Of a stretch of DNA of 64,000 nt, positions 57,211-64,000 are shown piece after piece; position 1 is the stretch's first letter; every line of letters starts with the position of its first letter. The notes below the pieces were generated by a model, which had not been told where the DNA came from, ran no database searches, and saw only the letters and a program-made list of their open reading frames with translations. This DNA comes from an uncultured bacterium (GTDB lineage Bacteria; Krumholzibacteriota; Krumholzibacteriia; LZORAL124-64-63): assembly GCA_903912525.1 (NCBI GenBank), contig CAIWHK010000065.1, forward strand, positions 1-64,000, read 5' to 3'. The translations under genes were made by a program, and so were the position numbers.

Positions 57211-59841
57211 CTATTTCGCCAGCGTCAGGCGGCGCGTCTCGTCCACGGTCGCCGTGCGCAGGCGGTACAGGTACACGCCGGCCGCCACGCTGCGGCCATC
57301 GTCGCCGCGTCCGTCCCAGGTCGCCTGGTGCGGGCCGGCGGCCAACGCCTCGCCGTCGACCAGGCGGCGCACGACGTGCCCGCGCAGGTCATGGATCGCC
57401 AGGCTGACATCCTGGGCCTGGGTGAGCGTGAAGGAGATCGTCGTCGAAGGGTTGAACGGGTTCGGCACGTTCTGGCGCAGCGCCGCCGCGAACGCAGGCA
57501 GCCCGTCACCGACCCCCGACGGAGCCGCCACGCCCAGCATGGCCGTGCCCACGCGGTACGAATCCAGCGGCGTGCCCGCGGTCTCGAGTCCGGACCACGC
57601 CACATGGCTGACGCCGTTCGCGCGGCAGAGCAGCGCCGCCGAAGCATCGCCCTGCGCCCCCGAGTGGATGGCGAAGCCCGAAGGGTCGCGCACCACGCCG
57701 GCCGGCGAGACGCGCGCCGCGTAGATGTCGGTGCGCTCGTCGAAGAACGCTTCCTGATTGCGCTGGTCATCCCAGACGACGACGAAGTCGGTCCCGTCCC
57801 AGCCCACCGTCGGATTCAACTGCCGGCCGGTCGCCGCGGCGATCGTGAAGTTGCCGGTCATGAAGTTGCCGGCCGCATCCATCAGGCGCCCCTCGATGTC
57901 GTTGTTGGCGTTGGCCAGCGAGTTGCTGCGCCAGACGAACAGGTAGGCCGCACCGGAAAACGCCACGTCCGGCGTCCCCGAGCCGCCGGAGGTGGTCGCC
58001 GGGTTCAGCGCCGACGTGAAGGCGCCGTTCGGGGACACGAAGTTGTAGATCGCGTCGGAGGCCGTGTTGTTGTGCGACCATTGGCTTTGGTAGGTGACCA
58101 CCCAGCGCGAGCCGTCGCTGCGCACGCGTGGCCCGACGTTCACGTAGCCGCCGCCCAGCTCCGTCGCCGCGTTGCGGAACGCGCCCGTGCCGCCGTCGAT
58201 GATGCGCATCCAGGTGTAGATGAACTGCGGGGACGGATCGAAGCGCGCCGCCGCGACCAGGAAGTCGCCGCCCAGCGTCTCGACGTCGGGCGCGAAGCCG
58301 GTCATCACGTCGAGGGGCAGCGCATCGACGAAGGTGCCGTCGCCCAGCAGGCGGCGGGCCTTGACCAGCGTGGGGGTCAGGCCGCTGGCACCCTGGTCCC
58401 AGGTGACCAGGAACTGCGTGCCGTTCCAGGCGACGCGGGCCCGCCCGATGACCGGCGCCGAGGCCACCACGACCGGTGCCGCGGGCAGCGCCTGCCCGTC
58501 GGCGCCCAGCATCCGCAACAGGACGTGGTCATCGTTGGCGTGCTCGCTGACGTAGACGACGGCCACGCTGCCGCCCGGGCCGGTGGCCAGGTCGGGCTCG
58601 CGCTGGTTGCGCGTGCCGGTCGAGGCGCAGCGCTCGACGCCCGGCACGTTGGCCGCGCTGATCGGCAGTACGAACACGTTGGCATCGGCGCCCATGGCCA
58701 CGCGCAGGTCGTACCACACCAGGTGCACGCCGCCGCCTGGGCGCGCGACCAGTTGCGGGGCATACGCCTGGTTGACCGTGCCGCCGATGGTCATGGGAAC
58801 GGCCAGGCCCCCGGCCGGGTCCAGCAGCGTTCCGGCGGCGCTCACGCGCAGCGACCGCCACTGGTCGGCCGCGCCCCAGGCCAGCCACCAGTTGCTGCCG
58901 TCATGGGCCAGCGCCTGGTCGTGGTAGATCGTGTAGCCGGGCACCAGCAGCGTGCCGGCCGGATTCAGCAGCGTCCCGGTCGCCGACAGGCGCGAGCCCA
59001 CCAGGTTCACGAAGTCGGCCACCCAGGTGGCGTAGTACTCGCTGCCGTTGCCGGCGATGTCGGCGCTCGGCACCGTGAACGACGCCCCCACCGGCGCCCC
59101 GGTCGTGGCGATGCGCCGCGCCTTCGTCACCGCGCTGTTGTTCCAGTCCGGTCCGGCCACCAGGTATTCGCCGGGACCAACCACCGTCACGGTCTGGCCG
59201 TAGACCCAATCCATCAGCATGGTCGGCGCCGCATCGAGGAACTGGCCGTTGGCGTCGATGCGCTGGCCCGCCAGGTAGGTGCCGTAGCCGTCCGCGTGAT
59301 ACAGGCAGCGTGTCACGAGCCACTGGCCGGCCTGCCCCGACAGCTGCAGGCCGATGGTGTCGGGAGTGAAGGTGCCCGCGGGCAGCGTCAGCGGCGTCGC
59401 GTCCAGCACCTGGCCGGCCGCGCTCACCCGCACGGCGCGGACGCGCGTGCCGTAGTAGCCGTCGACCGGCTCCTGCGACTGGTACAGCACCAGCCACGCC
59501 GTGCCGTTCCAGGCCACGCGGGGCCGGTCCTGCAGGCCCATGCCGCCCGCGATCAGGAATGGCGCCGCATCCAGCGGCTGCCCCGCGGCATCGAGGCGGA
59601 TGCCGAAGATGTCGCCGCCGCTCTGGTTCGTGCCGCCGCCAACGGCCTGCCCGCGATAGTCCGACCAGACCACCAGGCAGGCATCGCCCCCACGGGCGAG
59701 CGCGTGATCCTGCTGGGAACCGGTGGCGGCGGCCACGGTGGCGTCGCCCGGCAGCAGGCCGCTCGGGGTCAGGATGGGCGCCTGGGCGCCGGCGGATTGG
59801 CTCAAAAGGACCAACAGGAGAGTAATCAGCAGGGACCGCAT
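57211..59841 (-). CDS. Large secreted repeat protein with FlgD-like C-terminal domain
   Basis: An 876-residue exported protein. The ATG at 59841 starts signal peptide MRSLLITLLLVLLSQSAGA. The body is built of beta-propeller-like repeats with recurring 'W-N-G-T-x-W/F-L-V-x-Y/W' and 'GxPLDAxPxxxA' phrases (for example 'VAWNGTAWLVLYQSQ', 'VAWNGTQFLVTWDQG', 'VGWDGTDFVVVWDDQ'), spaced about 100 residues apart. The C-terminal 85 residues are a FlgD-type domain 'VPNPFNPSTTISFTLTQAQDVSLAIHDLRGHVV...GVYLYRLRTA'. Export by an FCB-type secretion route is inferred. A CRP-like site lies 102 bases upstream. Confidence 0.88.
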   Translation of the reverse strand: MRSLLITLLLVLLSQSAGAQAPILTPSGLLPGDATVAAATGSQQDHALARGGDACLVVWSDYRGQAVGGGTNQSGGDIFGIRLDAAGQPLDAAPFLIAGGMGLQDRPRVAWNGTAWLVLYQSQEPVDGYYGTRVRAVRVSAAGQVLDATPLTLPAGTFTPDTIGLQLSGQAGQWLVTRCLYHADGYGTYLAGQRIDANGQFLDAAPTMLMDWVYGQTVTVVGPGEYLVAGPDWNNSAVTKARRIATTGAPVGASFTVPSADIAGNGSEYYATWVADFVNLVGSRLSATGTLLNPAGTLLVPGYTIYHDQALAHDGSNWWLAWGAADQWRSLRVSAAGTLLDPAGGLAVPMTIGGTVNQAYAPQLVARPGGGVHLVWYDLRVAMGADANVFVLPISAANVPGVERCASTGTRNQREPDLATGPGGSVAVVYVSEHANDDHVLLRMLGADGQALPAAPVVVASAPVIGRARVAWNGTQFLVTWDQGASGLTPTLVKARRLLGDGTFVDALPLDVMTGFAPDVETLGGDFLVAAARFDPSPQFIYTWMRIIDGGTGAFRNAATELGGGYVNVGPRVRSDGSRWVVTYQSQWSHNNTASDAIYNFVSPNGAFTSALNPATTSGGSGTPDVAFSGAAYLFVWRSNSLANANNDIEGRLMDAAGNFMTGNFTIAAATGRQLNPTVGWDGTDFVVVWDDQRNQEAFFDERTDIYAARVSPAGVVRDPSGFAIHSGAQGDASAALLCRANGVSHVAWSGLETAGTPLDSYRVGTAMLGVAAPSGVGDGLPAFAAALRQNVPNPFNPSTTISFTLTQAQDVSLAIHDLRGHVVRRLVDGEALAAGPHQATWDGRGDDGRSVAAGVYLYRLRTATVDETRRLTLAK

Positions 59842-59942
59842 CGCAGGACTCCCCAAAGTTCGCGAACGCGAGAGGATCGCCCACGCGGGGGCGCGAGCGG
59901 GCATGGTCAAGGCAGACTAACACGCGGGGGGGCTACCCTGTC

Positions 59943-59958
59943 TGTGATCATGATCACA
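59943..59958. promoter_or_regulatory. CRP/FNR-family binding site
   Basis: TGTGATCATGATCACA is a perfect 16-bp palindrome matching the CRP consensus TGTGA-N6-TCACA. It stands about 100 bases before the minus-strand secreted protein at 57211-59841 and 245 bases before the gene at 60203. The regulator itself is not in the window. Confidence 0.6.
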
Positions 59959-60082
59959 CAAGATCAGATTTGACGCCATTCGGGCGGGCATAGGCGGAAT
60001 GCTAACGGGGCGGTGGAGCGCATACTTCGTGGTGGGAGATGGTTGATCTATCAACGATCTGCGCCAGGCGCATCTTGCGGCG

Positions 60083-60100
60083 ACTTGCGCCGGCGCAAGT
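60083..60100. repeat. 18-bp palindrome repeat, copy 3
   Basis: ACTTGCGCCGGCGCAAGT, identical to the copies at 38008 and 57102, about 100 bases upstream of the gene at 60203. Confidence 0.8.
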
Positions 60101-60202
60101 GGCGCCGATATACGAGGCACCACGGCGCCAGCGACCTTGACGCAGGGCCCGCGATCGGCGACCGTCACCAGGAAGGTGCCTGTCCCCCTCAAGGAGCGGT
60201 CC

Positions 60203-60580
60203 ATGCGGATCGGAATCGCCATTGGCCTCGGTATCGTCGCGATCGGCCTGATGTTCGTCCTGGGAGGCGGCTTCGAGAGCGCCGCGGCGGGCGTGAAGGC
60301 CCACCACCAGGCCTCGTGGTGGTACCTGGTGGGCATGGGCGGGTACTTCCTGATGGCGGTAGCCGTGCTGCGGCGCTTCACGCCGAAGGGGACGCCGTGC
60401 GGGCCGTGCCTGCGGGCCATCAATGCGCCGCTGCTGGCGGTGACGGCCGTGGCGCTGGTCATCGTGCCGGACAAGCTGGCGGCGCTGCAGAACCTGGGCA
60501 CCTCCGCGCTGGGGATCGCCTGTTCGTATGTCGGGATGGGGCTCGGCTCGATGCTCCCGGGACGGCGCAGCGCGACTTAG
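60203..60580 (+). CDS. Small four-helix membrane protein
   Basis: A 125-residue protein. Four hydrophobic segments: about 3-21, 42-57, 72-90 and 100-118. A 'GTPCGPCLR' Cys-x-x-Cys sits in the loop between helices 2 and 3. AAGGAG six bases before ATG 60203 is a strong ribosome site. No family recognised. It converges on the EamA gene with a four-base overlap. Confidence 0.7.
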   Translation: MRIGIAIGLGIVAIGLMFVLGGGFESAAAGVKAHHQASWWYLVGMGGYFLMAVAVLRRFTPKGTPCGPCLRAINAPLLAVTAVALVIVPDKLAALQNLGTSALGIACSYVGMGLGSMLPGRRSAT

Positions 60581-61434
60581 TCTTCCCGCCGCGAGGGCCA
60601 CGTCCCCAGCAGCGCCCCGCCGACGATCAGCGCCATCGCCCCCAGCGACACCACGCTGAGCCTCCCGCCGCCGGTCGCTGCCAGCAACGTCGTCGAGAGC
60701 AGCGGCGTCACGTACGACAGCGACCCGATCACGCGCGGGTCGCCCCGCTTGAGCGCCGCATCCCAGGCGAAGAACGCCAGGCCCATCGGGCCGACGCCCA
60801 GCAGGAAAAGCCACGGCAGGTCGCGCGCCGCGAAGACGTAGCGCGGCTCGAACGCGAAGTGGCCGGCCAGCGACAACATTCCCGACAGCGCACACGACAA
60901 CCCGACCAGCGAGGTGCTGACCGTGCCCAGGCGGCTGGTAGCCAGCGAGTACGTGGCCCAGATCACCGCCGCCGCGATGGCCAGCAGGTAGCCGAGCAGG
61001 TGCGCGCGCTCGAACGCCAGGTGCCCGCCGGTCACCAGCAGCGCCGCGCCCGCGAAGCCGAGCAGCGCCGCGACGACATGCCGACGCGTGAGCGGCCGGC
61101 CGCGGAAGAACGCCGGCGTCAGCACCACGATGAGCAGCGGCCACAGGTAGTTGAGCAGGTTGGCCTCGACCGCGGGGGCCAGGCGCAGCGCCAGGAACAG
61201 CGTCAGGTGGTAGGTGAACAGGCCGTAGACGCCCAGGGTGACGACCCGCCACGGCGCGCGCCACTCGCGCACACGGTGCAGGCTGACGGTCGAGCCGATG
61301 AGCAGCGCCGTGCCCGCCAGCAGCAGCGGCGGCACCGCGCGCAGGTGCACGCTGAGGGCCGCGAAGCTGCTCCACAGGAGCACCGCGGCGATGGCCAACA
61401 GAGTGGGGGGCAGGTGCGTAACACGTTGTCTCAT
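60577..61434 (-). CDS. EamA/DMT-type transporter
   Basis: A 285-residue inner-membrane carrier of the drug/metabolite transporter superfamily. It has two EamA repeats, ten helices in all: 'LLAIAAVLLWSSFAALSVHL' and 'LLAIAAAVIWATYSLATSRLG' open the two halves, with 'NLLNYLWPLLIVVLTPAFF' and 'SLSYVTPLLSTTLLAATGG' at the matching later helices. The YedA/aromatic amino-acid exporter group shows the same N-L-L-N-Y-L-W-P string, so amino-acid or metabolite efflux is plausible. Its end overlaps the convergent gene by four bases. Confidence 0.92.
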   Translation of the reverse strand: MRQRVTHLPPTLLAIAAVLLWSSFAALSVHLRAVPPLLLAGTALLIGSTVSLHRVREWRAPWRVVTLGVYGLFTYHLTLFLALRLAPAVEANLLNYLWPLLIVVLTPAFFRGRPLTRRHVVAALLGFAGAALLVTGGHLAFERAHLLGYLLAIAAAVIWATYSLATSRLGTVSTSLVGLSCALSGMLSLAGHFAFEPRYVFAARDLPWLFLLGVGPMGLAFFAWDAALKRGDPRVIGSLSYVTPLLSTTLLAATGGGRLSVVSLGAMALIVGGALLGTWPSRRED

Positions 61435-61493
61435 CGGCCGATGCTACCGGCGCCGGGCGTGCGCGTCAATGGCGGTGGAGCGCGTCGCTTGGA

Positions 61494-61523
61494 TGGACCT
61501 GGCCGATGCTGTAGCATTATACG
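61494..61523 (+). promoter_or_regulatory. Candidate sigma-70 promoter for the dockerin gene
   Basis: TGGACC (61494-61499), 17 bases, TTATAC (61517-61522), about 30 bases before the ATG at 61551. An ATGCT-GT-AGCAT inverted repeat lies within the spacer. Weak -35. Confidence 0.35.
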
Positions 61524-61550
61524 GGCTTCGGGCACAGTGGGGAGGTCGTC

Positions 61551-62204
61551 ATGAACGCCAGGACCACTCGAGGGATGATCGCGGCCGGGATGTGTGTGGC
61601 GTCGCTGGCCGGTGCGGCGGCGGCGCGGGCGGATTGGGGCATTGTCGATCCGTACCTCTCGACCGTCTGGTTCTCCACTCCCTTCTCTCCTCCCGCCACG
61701 CTGTTGGTGGTGCCCGACGGCTCGGGCCCCGGCTTCACAGCGGCGCGCACGATCAACCGCCAGATAGTGGATGCGACCGTCATCGCGCGGGCCATCAACG
61801 ACATGGGGCTTGCAGAGACATCGCTGCAGCGCGAGGAATGGAGTCTCGTCTGGCGTGGCGGCAATGTCGTCGCCTGCGCCAACGGCCTGGCCCCCGACCA
61901 CGACACTCTCGCCGACGGCACCACGGCCTGGTCGACGCCGCCGCGCGCGGGCGGCCAGAGTCAGGCGCTGGTGCGGCCGGCCTGGCTGGGCCAGCAGTTG
62001 CTGTCGACGGCCGGCCTGGCGCTTCAGGTCAACAGTCCCGACCTGAACGGGGACCTGGTGGTGGACCTGCTGGATGTCGCGCGGTTCGCGCAGGACTTCG
62101 GCAGCGGGGTCTACCAGTTCCGGTCGGACCTCTCCTACGACGGTGTGGTCAACTTGTCGGACATCATCCCGATGGTGCAACACTACGGAGCGCGCTGCCC
62201 GTAG
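61551..62204 (+). CDS. Exported protein with C-terminal dockerin-like repeats
   Basis: A 217-residue protein with a signal peptide (about 1-28, ending AAARA). The middle is beta-rich ('TVWFSTPFSPPATLLVVPDGSGPGFTAARTINRQIVDATV'), similar in role to small secreted binding modules. The last 60 residues form two EF-hand-like dockerin repeats: 'DLNGDLVVDLLDVARFAQDFG' and 'DLSYDGVVNLSDIIPMVQHYG', each with aspartates spaced for calcium. Dockerins attach proteins to cohesins on surface scaffolds. GGGGAGG precedes the ATG. Confidence 0.86.
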   Translation: MNARTTRGMIAAGMCVASLAGAAAARADWGIVDPYLSTVWFSTPFSPPATLLVVPDGSGPGFTAARTINRQIVDATVIARAINDMGLAETSLQREEWSLVWRGGNVVACANGLAPDHDTLADGTTAWSTPPRAGGQSQALVRPAWLGQQLLSTAGLALQVNSPDLNGDLVVDLLDVARFAQDFGSGVYQFRSDLSYDGVVNLSDIIPMVQHYGARCP

Positions 62205-62228
62205 CGCCGGCCCCGTGGCCGGCCATGA

Positions 62229-62270
62229 GAACGGCCGCCCCCCCCCCCAGGGGAGCGGCCGTTCGCTTTG
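62229..62270. terminator. Bidirectional terminator with C-tract
   Basis: Stem GAACGGCCGC / GCGGCCGTTC (62229-62238 and 62255-62264) containing an 11-base C run and GGGG. It sits between convergent genes ending at 62204 and 62293. The homopolymer is prone to sequencing-length error. Confidence 0.75.
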
Positions 62271-62292
62271 TTCCGATGCGCGGTCGGTCGGG

Positions 62293-63515
62293 TTACTCGT
62301 ACCGCAACGCATCGATCGGGTTGAGCGCCGCCGCCTTGCGCGCCGGCCAGAACCCGAAGAACACGCCGACCGCCGCCGAGAAGCCCAGCGCCACGCTGAC
62401 GGTGACGCCGTCGATCATGGTGGGCCAGCCGGTCAGTCTTCCGACCAGCCAGCTGCCGCCGTAGCCCAGCGCCACGCCGAGCAGGCCGCCCAGCAGCGAG
62501 AGCACGATGGCCTCGACCAGGAACTGCAGCAGCACGTCGGCCGGCCGCGCGCCGATGGCCATGCGGATGCCGATCTCGCGCGTGCGCTCGGTCACCGACA
62601 CCAGCATGATGTTCATGATGCCGATGCCGCCGACCAGCAGCGAGATGCCGGCGATGCAGGCCAGCAGGATGGTCATGACGTCGGTGGCGCCGGTGGCGGC
62701 GTCGGCCAGATCGGCCTGGTTCTTCACCTGGAAGTCGCTCTCTTCCCAGTCGCCCAGCTTGTGGCTCTCGCGCATGATGGCCTTGGCCTCGGTCATGGCG
62801 GCGACCACGTCGCTGGGGCTGGCGGCCGAGCCCAAAATCTGCGCGATGAACTGGTGGCCGGCCAGCCGCTCCTGCACCGTCGTGTAGGGGGCGATGATGA
62901 CGTCGTCCTGGTCGGTGCCGCTGGCGGTCTGGCCCTTGGGGGCCAGCACGCCGATGACCGTGAACGGCACGTCGCGCAGGATGACTTCCTGGCCCAGCGC
63001 GGCGCCCTCGCCGTCGCCGAAGATCTGCAGCGCCACCGTGGCGCCCAGCACGCACACCTTGCGGCGCGCGCGCAGGTCGCGGGCGTCGAAGAACTGGCCC
63101 TGGCCCACCTGCCAGTCGCGGATGTTCTGGTACGCGGGATCCACGCCGTAGACCGGGCAGCGCCAGTTGGTGCCGTTGTTGCCGCGGATGCGCCCGAAAG
63201 CCATGATGACCGGCGAGACGTCGGCCAGCAGCACGGATTCGCGCTTCAGCTTCTCGGCGTCCTCGATCTTCAGGCGGTTGAAGCTGCCGGCGCCCTGCGA
63301 GACGTTGCCGGTGTTGGCCGCGCCCGGCGTGATCACCACCATGTTGGTGCCCAGGTTCTTGATGCTCTGCTCGATGCGCGACTTGGCGCCGTGGCCGATG
63401 GCGACCATGACGATGACCGCGCCCACGCCGATGATGATGCCCAGCGCCGTGAGCGTGCTGCGCATCTTGGTGCGACGGATGCTGCGGAGCGCGATGCGGA
63501 TCAGCATCTGGGGTT

Positions 63516-63519
<4 letters not shown>
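62293..63519 (-). CDS. MacB-type ABC transporter permease
   Basis: A 408-residue permease of the FtsX/MacB family. One membrane helix at the N-terminus after 'RIALRSIRRTKMRSTLTALGIIIGVGAVIVMVAIGHGA', a periplasmic MacB_PCD domain (about 45-280, 'KNLGTNMVVITPGA', 'GATVALQIFG', 'VPFTVIGVLAPKGQ'), and three helices at the C-terminus with 'GIGIMNIMLVSVTERTREIGIRMAIGAR', the family signature. Typically works with a membrane-fusion protein to expel peptides or lipids; the partner ATPase gene overlaps its start by four bases. The unseen third gene should lie to the right. Confidence 0.95.

Positions 63520-64000
<481 letters not shown>

Larger units (their letters stand above)
59842..60202. other. 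Divergent gap with CRP-like site and palindrome
   Basis: About 360 bases between divergent genes. It contains the CRP-type palindrome at 59943-59958 and the 18-bp repeat at 60083-60100. No protein-coding frame is convincing. Confidence 0.6.

Noticed and set aside
57175-59973. Long plus-strand open frame antisense to the FlgD-tagged protein
   Set aside because: Low-complexity Arg/Ala/Gly translation, no start signal, and a clear real gene on the other strand.

Overview
High-GC bacterial chromosome fragment with no rRNA, tRNA or CRISPR array seen. Several traits point to an uncultured FCB-superphylum lineage of the Krumholzibacteriota/Eisenbacteria kind. Large secreted proteins end in FlgD-like Ig domains with an NPFNP motif, one secreted protein ends in a dockerin-like repeat pair, and many lipoproteins and OmpA/TSP3 proteins are present. 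A pilBC-pilin-pilMNOPQ operon is also present. The phylum is inferred from domain style, not from a marker gene.

Layout. (1) 1-2300: the tail of an integron-like cassette array. It has three complete attC-like sites, one half site, and three cassettes: an orphan winged-helix-like gene, mntA/hepT, and higBA. Both toxin reading frames are broken while both antitoxin frames are intact. No integrase lies in the window; it would be expected to the left. (2) 2.4-17.4 kb: a plus-strand run of small, mostly single-copy genes. These are secreted or membrane orphans, a glycoside hydrolase, a GNAT enzyme, a PadR/membrane-protein pair, a CoA-binding protein, an aquaporin, a Vat-like acetyltransferase and a PH-domain protein. 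Four of them share an Sm-like barrel followed by membrane helices. (3) 27.3-17.4 kb, minus strand: an 11-gene type IV pilus/type II secretion operon. (4) 27.8-34 kb: proline dehydrogenase, then a translationally coupled histidine kinase and REC/HD-GYP c-di-GMP phosphodiesterase. (5) 33.7-41.1 kb: OmpA-family envelope proteins, a DUF6884/Nudix pair, and two secreted proteins. (6) 41.6-49.2 kb: a heme-sensor hybrid histidine kinase, two divergent chemoreceptors, and a bestrophin-like membrane protein. (7) 49.2-64 kb: M16 protease, Uup ABC-F ATPase, MFS/spermidine-synthase/TPR fusion, FlgD-tagged exoprotein, EamA transporter, dockerin protein, and a MacB-type ABC transporter cut by the window end.

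How it works together. The pilus operon, both chemoreceptors and one small orphan gene are preceded by sequences resembling sigma-28 promoters (T-x-A-A-G, then CCGAT-like at fixed spacing). This suggests that one alternative sigma factor coordinates surface motility and taxis, with the HD-GYP and kinase genes as nearby signalling inputs.

Strong GC-rich terminator hairpins close most transcription units. Two are near-identical copies that differ by a compensatory base-pair swap. A perfect 18-bp palindrome recurs three times in or at the edge of gaps between genes.
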